Source: Boesenbergia rotunda (taxonomy: Eukaryota > Streptophyta > Magnoliopsida > Zingiberales > Zingiberaceae). From it: a DNA stretch of 64,000 nt. How positions within the stretch are numbered: position 1 is the first letter of the stretch; the number at the start of each line of letters is the position of its first letter. The notes under the pieces were generated by a model, which was given only the letters and a program-made list of their open reading frames with translations, did no database searches and had not been told where the DNA came from. Where the stretch lies: assembly GCA_024364735.1 (NCBI GenBank), contig JAGFNQ010000854.1, positions 623,856-687,855 on the forward strand, given 5' to 3'. Shown here one piece after another: positions 10,701-21,481 of this stretch. The position numbers and the translations under genes are program-made.

Positions 10701-11669
10701 ACTTAGAAAAAATTTCATTTTTGAAATGCTTCAGATTTGAAAACAAGTATTTTCGTTACTTTACTTTTTGAAAAAGGAGATAAAAGTTTTGAAAAGAAAA
10801 AAAAATTAAAAAAACCTTCACTTTTCTCTCCTTTCCTTTCTCTCCCCCTTTGCCATATATCAAAAAAAAATTATAGCAAAAAATTGAGTAAAGAAAGTAA
10901 AGTTCTGTATTGAACCAATTCTAAGCCTAAACTGGACCAAACCAATTTAACTTTTCTCTTTCGGGTCCTGTCTAACCCAGTTAGCTACTTACTAACTGTC
11001 ATAAACAGTAGCTTTCACAAAGGTTAGTCAAGTTAAGTGATCTGATCAAGTTAGATTTTCTAAGCTTGATACTTAACCTGATTGCTGTTCAATTGGTATT
11101 TATTGCCCCAATTACTGTAGATGCACTGATTTAAAGCATCTTGAATCAAGGCATAGACCTAAGCATCTCAACCCAGTCTAGGTTGTCAATCAAAAGTACC
11201 CTACGGTGCTTGTGAGATACTGACTTCTAGATCTATAGGTACATGCAGTTCTAGGGTTAGGACCTAAGCTAAGTCCATTTGCGAAAACGCCCTAGTTTTG
11301 AAGGGGATAAGTTTTTGAAAAAACTAAGTCGGAAAATCATTTTAAATTTCAAAAGAAAAATGATTTTTCAAACATATTAAATAACAGATAAGAAATAAAA
11401 TAATTTTTGAAAAAAAACATGTAGAGCAGTTCTATTCTACTAAGCATAATATTATAAGTATCTAACTTAGAACACTAATTGAAATGGCAAGTAATCAACC
11501 AGTAAATCTGATAAATGCATGAGAGTCATCTGGTCAACAATAGGACTAGTAAAGTCAAACCATAATCAAGCACAAGTCGACCCTACTCAGTAGGGATACT
11601 CAAATAGTCTACAATACACTAAGATAGCTGAAAATGATCTAAGAAGAAGGGCAAGGAGGGTCGAATGAG
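10701..11669 (-). other. RE-D 3' internal region with second TCTCA/TGAGA hairpin
   Basis: AT-rich non-coding DNA. At 11165-11218 the minus strand reads TCTCACAAGCACC...ACTGGGTTGAGAT, a diverged copy of the hairpin at 16049-16102. The two copies bracket the accessory-gene cassette of RE-D. Nothing else is recognised. Confidence 0.55.
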
Positions 11670-11674
11670 CCAGG

Positions 11675-14283
11675 TGATAGACCCAAATATACTAGATTAA
11701 TTTGTCACGAAATGTATGGGCTCATCAAATTTAAATATCAATGAATGAAATGCTAGAAACCCTTTTACAATCAAAAGTATGAAAATGTAATATAGGGGCC
11801 ACAGGTCGTATTTTTCTCGGGGCTAGTTGACGGTTTGTTTGATTCGCGCTTGTGTTTAGGTGTCGTTTGTGTTTTGGGTTTCAAATAAGTAATTGGATTT
11901 TGGGTTGCAAACATGAAATGAACTCGCATTGAAAGCACAAAGACAGAAGAAAACTGAACCAAGCAACTTAAACTAGATATGGCAACCAATGAGCTCAACC
12001 AAATTTTTGGAAAACCAATCTCATGTCAAATGCAACAAAGGCTAAGCAAATAGATAGATGCAGTTTTCGGAAACCAACCAGCTTAACACACTAGTTACAC
12101 TTTTTGGAAGCAAACAAACACAAAGAGATTTCAGAAATGGCCGCTTGATACCAAAGAAGAGGAAATCTGAATGTGCCAAAAGAATCCTATGCTAAATGGC
12201 AGAACTGTCACCTACAGCTTAGAACTATACTTATTGGATCAGCTAGAAGGATAATCCATCAGTGAATAAATTTGCTAGTGTAGATTAAAGAATCCAGGCC
12301 AAAAACTGCTCCCTCAGATTATCCTATCACTGAGCTGAATCAGTTCTTGCAGGAATGGAACTAGAACTGCAGAAATGGGGTTTAATATGCATACAACTCA
12401 GCTAAGAGCTCAGAATTGGAATTGATAGATTTCGGATGCAGATACATAAATCCAGTAACCACTCATTGATGCACTAAAACTGATGTGCAGATATCAGATG
12501 GATCAGTTTCAATATGATTTATATTTCTGCAAGATCAAACCATGGATGCAGCTGGGATTCGATGCAGGATATGAGGCTGATTTTTCGAACAATGGACGTG
12601 CAGAAATTCAGAGTTGGTGTGCAGCAATTCAAAAACTAATTGGATACATAAACCCAACAAAACAACTAAATCTGATTGCATCAAGCTAATGTCCGCACAA
12701 GATTCCTAGAACTATAATTCACAACATGCAATTTCTGAAACTAAAAGCTGAAAAACTGCAAAACGAAACTCCCTAATTGCAGGAATAAGAGTGGAAACGC
12801 AAAGCAACTGAGCTGAAAATTCAGAAACGAAATTGAATAAGAAACAAACTCAAATATAATGAATTAACATGTCCAATGTTGTCTTCAATTGCAGGGGATT
12901 AACTACATAAGAATCGAAATTGAAAGAAGATGCAAAAATCAGAACCCAATCTGAAATTTCAGAACAGAGTTGATACGCATGAATGGAGATGGCACGCAAG
13001 GAATTAAAGCTCAAAGAAACTGAAACTAAGAACTATTGTTTACTAAACGAGATTCCTAGTTAATTAACTTGACAAAATGAAACTTAATTAAGCAAAAACA
13101 CTTAAGAGAACGAAGTTAACTAATGAAACAGAAAAATTCAGAAACGAAAGAATTCAGAAATGGTATTACAGCAAACAAACTGAAATTAACTAACTAAACT
13201 AGCATCTATCCCTTCTCTGAGCTCAAGTTCGTCTTGCCGTCACACAAGATATGAGCCTCGAACCCGCAAGCTCAACACATCGCCGGAAAACTGCCTCTGC
13301 GAAGCAAATCTAGCTCAGCTCTGCTCAATTGCAAAAACCCATCCAATTCCTTCAACTCAGCTGCGATGATGATTTGAGATTGGTCCAAGCACTTCAGGGA
13401 ACCCCTCTGAACTTCTCAGATGGATGAAATGGTGCGCAGCATTGAATTCCAGGAAGTGATGGCAAAACTGACGAGACCTCGATCAGTCCTGTTCTTGGGC
13501 AATTTAGAGCTAGATTCTTCTCGGAAACCCTTTTCCAATGATCTGAAACTTGATCCAAAGGAGAGAATGATGCGGTCGCGCCTCGGATTGAAGAAAAACT
13601 GAAGAAAACTGAGAAACTATCGAAGAAGAAGTGCGTTGCGGCGAAGACGCGACCCTGAACAGCTGCTGCATGTTTTTGATTAAATAGTAATCAACGGATG
13701 GCCCAGATTGATCGGAGGAGATCCAACGGTAGATCTTGGTCTGATTTGAGCCAAACTTTTATGATGATGATCTGGGGTCAGGATCTGCCTTGTGGTAGCT
13801 CGGATCCTCCAGATGTGCAACGGATGGTCCAGATCAACTCTATCTGTGAATGGACGCTCTAGAGCCCTCCTTGCTTGATCCAACGGTTGATTTAGCTCTG
13901 ATTGGGATGAAACCTTCAGATCTTGATCATAGAGCTTGATCAACCCTAATCCTAGCTCGGAATTCTTCAGATCGTCCCGGATGGCTCAAATCTAGCCGCT
14001 CTTGAATCGGACGGCCCGAATTAATCGTAGGCTTGATAATTCGATCCGGTTCACATCCGACTCAGGTTTGACCCAATATGCCCTAAGTCCTTGAACCTTT
14101 GGTGCCTACAAAAAATAGATCCAAAATTTAGTGGCCAATTAATCCATTTTAATGTAATTTTGCAATTAAGTCCAAAATAAGATAAAGTTCCAAAACCTAG
14201 GGTAAAATCAGAATTAAGCAATAAAAACATAGGTCAAACATGGATTTTAACATCTAAAATAATCACAAAAATGGTACTTATCA
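11675..14283 (-). repeat. Solo LTR (family L), copy 1, in RE-D
   Basis: A 2.6-kb non-coding unit with termini TGATAGACCC...GGTACTTATCA, flanked by CCAGG (11670-11674 and 14284-14288). It matches 23751-26504 along its length. TG...CA ends, a 5-bp duplication and no internal region identify a solo LTR left by LTR-LTR recombination. A TATA-like CTATTTAATC on the minus strand (about 13678-13688) and the U3-like ATCCAACGG words suggest minus orientation. Its parent family is not identified; Ty3/gypsy is likely given the length. ORFs at 12483, 13420 and 13680 are not supported as genes. Confidence 0.88.
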
Positions 14284-14288
14284 CCAGG

Positions 14289-15480
14289 CTGCCAAGATCG
14301 AAACAACGACATCATTTCATTGTATCATGCGTCGTTTGTCTCTCGATCAGCTCTGAGGGTGTCCATGTGCTCAACGTGATGGGCCTCGATCTCCTCCCTA
14401 AGGTTGTGCACCTCCGTCTGCAATAGTGTAATGCGCTGATCGGTGGTCAGTGGAGGAGGCTCCTGTAGGTGCTCGTTGATCTCGGCTGCGAGATCGGCTA
14501 CGTCTACCTCCACCTCCTCGTCGGAGTCAACCTGCCGTCTAGCCCTCTCTCGTCTCCATGATAGGACTCCCGTGGCCGAAACGTCTATCCCCGCTAAAGA
14601 GAAGTTTCTAAACCCTATTTCATCAAACTCAGTCATCGAGATAATCTCCCCAGCAGTAATATCGCGACCATGGTGGTGAAGAAGTGCGGTGATAATATGG
14701 CAGTAGGGCGTACATACTCGATCGTGAGTAGATACGCTCGATGCGTAAATAATAGTGTGGAATATGTGGAGGCCTATGTCTATGTCTAAATGATGAATCA
14801 TGGCGTAGAGTAGAAAAGTGTGAAACGGTCACATGGTCGCGACATCTCGGGTGGTGAGTGGGAGTACACAACGTACTATAACTCGGTAGAGGGCATAATC
14901 CTGGACTCGAAGGTCAACGGACTGAAATTGTCGTGCTAACGGGTTCCGCACATCTCCAAAGAAGTAGGAGTAAAGACTGTCTAGAGTGATGTGCGAATAG
15001 GGGGTGCGAAGGGAGGGTCGGTCGGAGGATAACAGAAAAAGGTAGACTGCGACTGTCGTAGTCCAAGAAACCGATTAAACAAAGTTGGAGAAATGGTTAG
15101 GAGAGTGCCTTGTATGGTGGTAGAGTAGAGTAGGTCATCAATTTTGACTAGGTTATTGTAAAATTCTGCACACAGGGTCGAGTACACAGGATGTGTGCAA
15201 AAGACTAGATGATCTAGTTGATAGAAGTTGATCGCATCCATAGCCAAGGGGCAAGATTGGGTAAAGAATTGTCTATTTAGGAAGCTAGTCTTTATCGGCT
15301 TATAGGTTGTTTGGGCAAACTTGTTAAACAATTCCAAGTTGGGGAACCTTGGGTCGGGGCTAGGATCGGCCACGGGGTTAGGTTGAGAGATGCGACATTT
15401 TCTAAATATGTACAAGAAAATTATGCATTTAATAAGCGAAATAAAAAGAAATTACTTGAAAATGCATAATAACATTGATA
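14289..15480 (-). pseudogene. RE-D accessory gene (putative plant transposon protein type)
   Basis: Reading down the minus strand, an N-terminal region (KCRISQPNPVADPSPDPRFP) leads into DHLVFCTHPVYSTLCAEFYN and NRFLGL. The frame shifts near 14985, continues through VRNPLARQFQSVDLRVQDYA, meets a TGA near 14827, then runs to a stop at 14325 through GFRNFSLAGIDVSATGV, an acidic Asp/Glu stretch and a coiled-coil-like tail. It is homologous to the RE-A accessory protein (SRQLSLAGIEKHEGE). A short first exon near 15480-15510 and a small intron before 15415 are possible. A solo LTR cuts the 3' end. The frameshift and stop make it a pseudogene; its role is unknown. Confidence 0.7.
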
Positions 15481-15604
15481 CCGGGGCGGCATTTTCGAAG
15501 TAGAGCGTTTGAAGACGAGGAAGGAGCGTCCGGGCCCCTTGGGAAGAAGAGAAGTGAAGGAAGATTTCGGTTTTGGTGTGGGAAAAGAAGAGGGAGCCAA
15601 GCTC

Positions 15605-15851
15605 CTTATATAGAGTTATACGGGCGCCTGTGAAGGATCGGGCGCCCGTATTCATTGGGGCGCCCGTAAGGTCACGGCGCCCGAGTCAGTAGTCAGCTTT
15701 TGGCAGACTTGACTGCCTTGGATGAAGACAAAGATCTAGGCGCCCGATAGGTCACAGGCGCTCGGGTCAGGAGTGTCGGGTTTGACAACTTTAGCTGTCT
15801 TGGTCGAAGATAAAGTCGGGGCGCCCGACAGGTCACGGGCGCCCGTGTTGA
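15605..15851 (-). promoter_or_regulatory. RE-D internal promoter-like block copying the LTR GGGCGCC array
   Basis: On the minus strand, GGGCGCC-type motifs (for example 15617-15700, 15740-15765 and 15825-15848) precede a TATA-like CTATATAAGG (15603-15612), and the accessory gene follows. The RE-D LTR has the same motif array next to its own TATA box. The array is seen directly; promoter function is inferred by analogy with the LTR. Confidence 0.6.
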
Positions 15852-16048
15852 CCAGGGTTTGACTATTGACCAATTTGACCGTTTGACCAGGTTTGACCAT
15901 TTTGACCCGGTTTGACTCTTTTGACCAACTAATAATTAAATCAATAAAGCTCTAAATTGCATGATTCACTGTTTTTACTTGACAAAAGTACAAAGTCAGA
16001 TGAATTAGTTAGGAGCAAGATAAATTTGAGTTAAATTAGGTCCTAGCA

Positions 16049-16102
16049 ATCTCACCCAGTCTACAGTTATCAATCACGTTAACCTTATGGGTTTTGTGAG
16101 AC
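16049..16102 (-). other. Predicted conserved hairpin H0 in RE-D
   Basis: Inverted arms GTCTCAC and GTGAGAT (minus strand) enclose a segment with AACCCATAAGGTTAAC and ACTGGG. Related hairpins stand at 11165-11218, 36616-36671, 36996-37049 and 50991-51056. Conservation in non-coding DNA of three elements supports a structural or cis-acting role; none is established. Confidence 0.6.
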
Positions 16103-16273
16103 AGGTTTTAATGAAGATTTTAATTTGAAATTATGATTAATTTTGAAAGGTTGAATTAATTAAAAAAATTTAATTAAGTTTTAAGTTTATTTTGAAAGGT
16201 GGTTGAATCTAAGATTAATTGAAATTTGTGTTAGATTCAAATCTGACAATAGTAAAGTGAATTTGATTTTCAA

Positions 16274-16515
16274 TAATTGGCTTCCAGGTCTTGGCGAGGC
16301 ACTAGGCCTTCTTTGGTCGTAGCCTTATTGGATCATCAACCCTTTCCTTGACAAAGTCTTTTATTGAAAATTCATCTGCAAGTTACTTCTTGAAAGATTT
16401 TGGTCTAACTAGTTTGGGTTTTGGATCAGTAGCTTCGGCTAGTTCCACCAAAATAGCTTCCCTAATGTACTATCATCTCACCTCCACCCAATACTAAGTT
16501 GTTCAAATTTCAACT
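16274..16515 (-). other. Conserved non-coding block (CNB) of RE-D
   Basis: About 240 bp closely match 36155-36440 (RE-E) and 50649-50897 (RE-F), including GATGATCCAATAAGGCTACG and CTAGCCGAAGCTACCGATCC. All frames carry stops. It lies between gag and the H0 hairpin in all three elements. I do not recognise a protein domain. Confidence 0.65.
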
Positions 16516-16649
16516 AAGTCATTTTGTCCTTAGTCTAACCAGTCCTAGATCTAAACATGGTAATTTGCAAAAAAAAATAAACAAGCAAGCATGCAATTAA
16601 ATTAAAAAAAATTATCTAATTATAAAAATTATTTTTAGATTGGCTCCCC

Positions 16650-18260
16650 CTAGACTAATGTCACGATAATAATTAGGCAAGATGTGAATCTTGTCCTTGG
16701 GGATCCAATATTGATTTGTTCCAGCTTGGTTGTTCAAGCAAAGCTTGGGGACCCATGCTTGAACTTTGGCTCTAGGTCGGTTCAATACAGCATAATATGA
16801 CCATTGTCTCGACTTGGTTCGATACCCTAACCCAGATCAATTAAGAACGGACTTCTGTTTTCCAAGGACCATGTCAAGACCCTTGGACCCCGAAGTAAAT
16901 TGTTCTAAAGCCACTCTGAGCTCCTTGACTTGAGTTTTCAAGGAGGAGTTCTCTTTCTCAAGCTTTTCAACTTGAGTAGAGGTTCCTTCTTGAACCTTCT
17001 CGGTCAAGGATCTAGAGTCAGCTTCCTCTTTCAGGAGTTTTACTTCCTATCGGAGTGGCTCGACTCGGATTTTGGCTTTCGCCAAGTTACGAGATAAATA
17101 AGCTATTAATTTCAATAATTCAATTTTGGAATAACCTCTTACCGTTATTTGGTCGTTTTCTGATATTGTGAGCCTTCCATCGTCTGGCTCCAATTCCGAT
17201 CCGGTGTCAATTTCTTCCGAAGCGGTTAAGGCGAGAAGATTTGACTATGGGGCCTCTTCTTCTTCTTCGGAGGAAGATTCGTCCCACGTGGCTTGAAGAG
17301 CCTTCTTCCTTCGAGTCTTCTTGGCTTCCATTAGATTGGGGCATTCTGATTTGTAATGACCCTTCTAGTTGCATTCATAGCAAGTGACATTCGGTTTAGT
17401 TTTTGAAGGTTCAGGTGGATCTTCCTTTCGTCGACTTGCTTTCCTTCTGTTGGTCTGATGCTTCAGCTCCTTGTAGTAGTCCCGAGCTAGCCGCACCAAC
17501 TTGGGTCGATCCCCTTCACTTTCTTCTGAGTCTGAGTCTGAGTCAGACTTGGGTGCAGGTTGAGGCTTTTTCTTGGTGACTTTTCCTTGGGGTTTACCTG
17601 CAAGAAAAGCAATATTTTTCTCGGTCATAGTGCAGTTAGTCTGTTCGTATAATTCTAATTCTGAAAAGAGTTCATCTAATTTAATTTTTGAAAGATCCCT
17701 AGAAACCTTGTAAGCATCTACCATAGATGCCCACAGAGTATTTCTTGGGAATGCATTTAAGGTATACGTTATTAGGTCACGGTTCTCTACCTTGTGACCG
17801 ATTGTGTGTAGGCCGTTCATCAGCTCCTGGATTCTGGCGTGGAGCTGTGCTGCTGATTCGCCCTCATTCATCTTTATTGTGTAGAGTCTGTTCAACAACA
17901 TATCCCTTTTGCTAATTCTAGTGTCGGAGGTACCTTCGTGCAACTCAATCAGTTTGCTCCATAGTTCCTTGGCACTGTTGAAGGGACCCACCCGGTTCAG
18001 CTCTTCCTTGGTCAATCCGCATTGCAACGTCTAGGTTGCCTTTGCATCAGCCTCGATCTTTTTTTCAGCGAGGTGTCCCATTCAGAGTAGTGTTGGGCCA
18101 CTCCTTTTGCGTTCTTGGGGATTTCGAGGCCAGATTGGATTATTATCCACATATCCACCTAAGTTTTCAAGTGGACTTCCATCCGGCTTTTCCAGTAGGA
18201 GAAGTCTTCTCCACTGAAGAGCGGTGGTCTGGCTATACTGAAACCCTCTTGCATGGCCAT
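16650..18260 (-). pseudogene. RE-D gag
   Basis: The start is taken at 18260 (ATG, MAMQEGFS), followed by the copia gag opening RPPLFSGEDFSYWKSRMEV. A stop follows near 18165 and a frame change near 18030. From 18027 the UBN2 region is open for 220 codons: CGLTKEELNRVGPFNSAKEL, LHEGTSDTRISKRDMLLNRL, then SELELYEQ. A knuckle CYECN-stop-KGHYKSECP is interrupted by a TAG just after 17368. The frame goes on through an acidic ATWDESSSEE segment, a coiled coil and the motif SGLGYRTKSRQWSYYAVLN. This is full-length SIRE-style gag, disabled by stops and a shift. No pol follows. Confidence 0.8.
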
Positions 18261-18474
18261 AATAATTTCTGAAAAATAAGAAAAACAGAGAAAACTTGTT
18301 CCAAGACTTGGTCTTGGATTAGTAGTGCGGAGGAAAATTAATAAAAAAACCAATCGAGTGGTGTTGCACCAACCTCGATTAACGAAAAAAATTCGAAAGA
18401 AAAAAAATTAAAATAATTTCGTAAAATCTGAAAAATACTCTCAAATTGGTGGTTGTACCAAATTTGAGCCACCC

Positions 18475-18486
18475 GCTCTGATACCA
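18475..18486 (-). promoter_or_regulatory. RE-D primer-binding site
   Basis: The minus strand reads TGGTATCAGAGC, 2 bases after the LTR end; an exact initiator-Met tRNA match. Confidence 0.9.
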
Positions 18487-18488
18487 CT

Positions 18489-19744
18489 TGTTGGATCAGA
18501 GAAAACGATAGAGGGGGGGTGAATATCGTTGTCTAATTTTTCGGAAAGTTAAAGAATATACGCAGCGGAAATAAGAAACAAATTGCGAACACAGGTAGTT
18601 TTACTTGGTTTGGAGTCGCAGTCGGTTCCTACTCCAAGGCCCACGGTCCTTGACCGTTTACTTTGGGCAATTCTATATTCAGGAAAGCTTTTACAGATTG
18701 AATGTACAGATATAGAATTGGAAATTGAAATTGACAACACTTTCGTTATTAAAGTTTACCGACGCCCGACGTGGATCGAATTTCGGAGCAGAGGGTCATC
18801 ATTGGCGCTGGAATCTCGAGGTCGAAGTTTGTTGGAGCGCAGCGCTTGAGCGAAAGTGTCTGGATCGTTGAGAACAATTGATTATTGAAGCCTTGGGGTG
18901 AACCCCCTTTTATAGCTCCCATACGGGCGCCTGTGTCGATGGGGGCGCCTAACACGTGGCCTTCCCTACGCGATCTCTTATCCGCAGGCTCGGTCAGTGC
19001 TTATCCATCTCCACTTGGGCGCCCGAGCTGATGGGGGCGCCCGTGACCTCACGGGTGCCTGACCTACCTTGGTCCAGAGGCTTCGCAGCTGTGATTTGGA
19101 GTTTGCCTTCACACTGGGGCGCCCGTATCCATACGGGCGCCTGAGTCCATCCAGGCGCCTAGCCCCAGTGAGGCACCTCACTTGCAGACGACCAATTCTT
19201 CGATCCTGCAACTTAGGTTAGTTCCAAAACACAACAAGCAAATGTGTCAGCCATTAGTTACAGCCGTAGCTGTCTTGGTTCTGACTTCGGGTCTCCCAAA
19301 TGGAACCCTAGGTCGAACCAACGCCTACTGTTCCCTCGACGGGGAGCGGGTCCTCACCTACTCCACTCAGGAGAGTTTACCTTCTGTCAACCGGCTCCTC
19401 CGGTTGGACTTTTGCCCAATCCACCTGACCAGATCTTCGTGCCCAACTTCCGGTCAGGTCTTCTTGCCCAACTTCCGGTCAGGTCTTCAGTGCCCAGCCC
19501 CTTGCCAAGACTTCTTGCCCAGTCCTCGACCAGGACTTCTTTGCCCGACTTCCGGTCAGGTCTTCTTGCCCAATCCTTGACCAGGACTTCTTTGTCCAGC
19601 CCTTTGCCAGGACTTCTTGCCTAGTGTACCTAGGACTTTTCCTGCACACTCAGTAAACATGTTAGATCACAATAACACCTTAACTTTTGAACCCTTTGCC
19701 ATTATCAAAACCCAGGTTTGACTTAGGTGCTGCCTGCACCAACA
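18489..19744 (-). repeat. RE-D 5' LTR
   Basis: Plus strand TGTTGGATCAGAG...CACCAACA, highly similar to 8953-10212. It has the same parts in order: CCTGG-type tandem repeats (about 19425-19620), GGTCGAACC segment, GGGCGCC array (18921-19163) and TATA box (about 18907-18915, minus strand). Confidence 0.92.
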
Positions 19745-20434
19745 GATGAGCCTCTAACTTTACCGGATATCACCATAGATCAGATCCACCGGCATTATTT
19801 TGGTAGACCTCAATGTCCTAGGGACCATATTTTTGAAGCTAAGAACATGAGTCCAATGAGTAATGTGTTGTACAAGGTTGTCCTAGATTGCATTCTTCCT
19901 ATCGTCACCAAGGGGCGGTCGGGGATTCGACTTCCCCACTTGGTGATGATGTATGCCCTAGAGAGGAGGCTGGACATTGACATAGCTCGCCAGGTTTTTG
20001 CATCCATTACTTATTTCTCCCACGATGTCAATAGAAAGTTATACATGTCATTCGGTCATGTTTTGACCGAATTCTTTAGGTCTAGAGGGGTCAGAGTCGA
20101 CAATGGTCAAATTCATGAGTTATCTAAGGACTATGACCAAATAGGATCTCGACAGCTCTCTTTAGCTGGGATCGAGAAGCATGAGGGGGAGATCATCTGG
20201 TGTCGTCGTCCTGATTCTTCAAGTTCAGATGATGATGAGGAGCCTGCTGGAGGAGTTACACGGGAGTAGTTCTCCCAGTTCCAGTCCGAGGTACACGAGC
20301 TGAAGGAGGATTTTCATATATTCCAGCAGCGCCAGATAGATATGCAGATGCAACAGCAAGAGATGTACTAGATGATATAGTAGTTGCACCTCACGTATCA
20401 GACCCCTCCTCCTCCTCCAGGCGATGATGAGTAG
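19745..20434 (+). pseudogene. RE-A accessory gene, 3' part
   Basis: This resumes the frame broken by RE-D: EPLTLPDITIDQIHRHYFG, then LPHLVMMYALERRLDID, SRQLSLAGIEKHEGE, and an acidic SSSSDDDEE stretch. After a TAG at 20267 the same frame continues through a coiled-coil-like Gln/Glu-rich segment, meets more stops near 20368-20381, and ends with a proline run and a stop at 20432. Including 8391-8947 the protein would be roughly 400 residues. The family match to RE-D 14325-14801 is clear. Multiple stops plus the RE-D insertion make it a pseudogene. Confidence 0.7.
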
Positions 20435-21481
20435 TTTAGTTGATGTGATGATTTTGGTGTTGAGAGTGTTTGGCTTACATTTATGTGTTATCTCTCAAAC
20501 ATCTATTTTGGGATTGTAATATTTGATGACTTCAGGGCCACGGCTCTTGTGACTCCTTTGTGCTTTATTTTGAGTTATGTATGAAACTTTAACTTCATGT
20601 TTTCATATTGCTTTCTGAAATTTTATTTTATGGCATGATATTACTTATATTGTTTGCAATTCATGATTTAATATTGAATGGTGTGATATTGGTTTTGTAG
20701 GCATAGGGAGGTTTCATATATACTTGCATATGTCTAGGGTTAAGAGATAAAAAGGAGGAGGCTTTATCATCTTGAGAATATACAAGGAAAAAGGGGGAGT
20801 TGAGGGCAATTCTAGGTAGAGGATAACCTTGGTAAACACATAGAATCCAATGAAGGCTTGAAAATTGATACAAAGGTTACATTTTGAGAAAATTAGAATT
20901 TTTACCAAAAGTCAAGCACATTTGATATTTTTCATGAAAATATATTTTTCTAAGGTAGGTTATATCCTAACAAATATGCTTGCAAAATTTTATATTTTTC
21001 TGATTTTTTCTAGAATTTTCTAGGGATTTCTGAATTTGGGTTGAAAATTCAGAATTGGACTATATCAGTCGACTACCCTGGGGGCAGTCGACTGATGATT
21101 CTGGTAGTTTGCGAACTACATAGGCCAATCGACTGATGGATTGGCAGTCGACTGGTATGGTTGTGTTTGACTTCTGAAAGGTTTTTCAGAGGTAGTTTGG
21201 ATTCTTTTTGGCACTAGGGTTAGGATTTCTTGGAGCAATCTTTTTGATGGTGTCAAAGGGGAGAACTTGTGTTGTTAAGTTAGGTTTAACTTACCGTGAG
21301 AGAACGTGTGGTGTTAAGTTAGGTAGAATTTAACTTGGTGTTATGAGAATTGAAAATTAGGAGAGGGCATAGGTTAAGGGGGAGGTTGCCTCTTGTTTGC
21401 TATGCTTTTAATTTTCAATTGCTATTGTTGTTTTTGTTTACCTAACTTAAACATATTGCCACACATCAAAAAGGGGGAGAT
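20435..21481 (+). other. RE-A 3' internal region with palindromes and polypurine tract
   Basis: Non-coding, T-rich. It contains another palindrome pair (21066-21094 and 21125-21155, the second with a degenerate centre) without a clear gene downstream. It ends with the tract AAAAAGGGGGAGAT at 21468-21481, directly before the 3' LTR. Confidence 0.7.

Larger units (their letters stand above)
8953..19744 (-). mobile_element. RE-D: pol-less SIRE-like element with accessory gene, nested in RE-A
   Basis: Minus-strand element: 5' LTR 18489-19744, PBS at 18475-18486, gag (18260 to about 16650), conserved block, hairpin, internal promoter-like block, accessory gene, AT-rich 3' region, PPT (10213-10226) and 3' LTR 8953-10212. 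The target duplication GATGA is at 8948-8952 and 19745-19749; removing the element restores the RE-A accessory frame. No pol domains are seen. A solo LTR (11675-14283) is inserted near the end of its accessory gene. Confidence 0.92.

Noticed and set aside
13680..13943. Minus-strand ORF with Arg/Asp-rich product in the family-L solo LTR
   Set aside because: The frame is not kept in the second copy at 23751-26504; the region is U3-like LTR DNA.
14443..14679. Plus-strand Ser-rich ORF
   Set aside because: Antisense shadow of the RE-D accessory gene.
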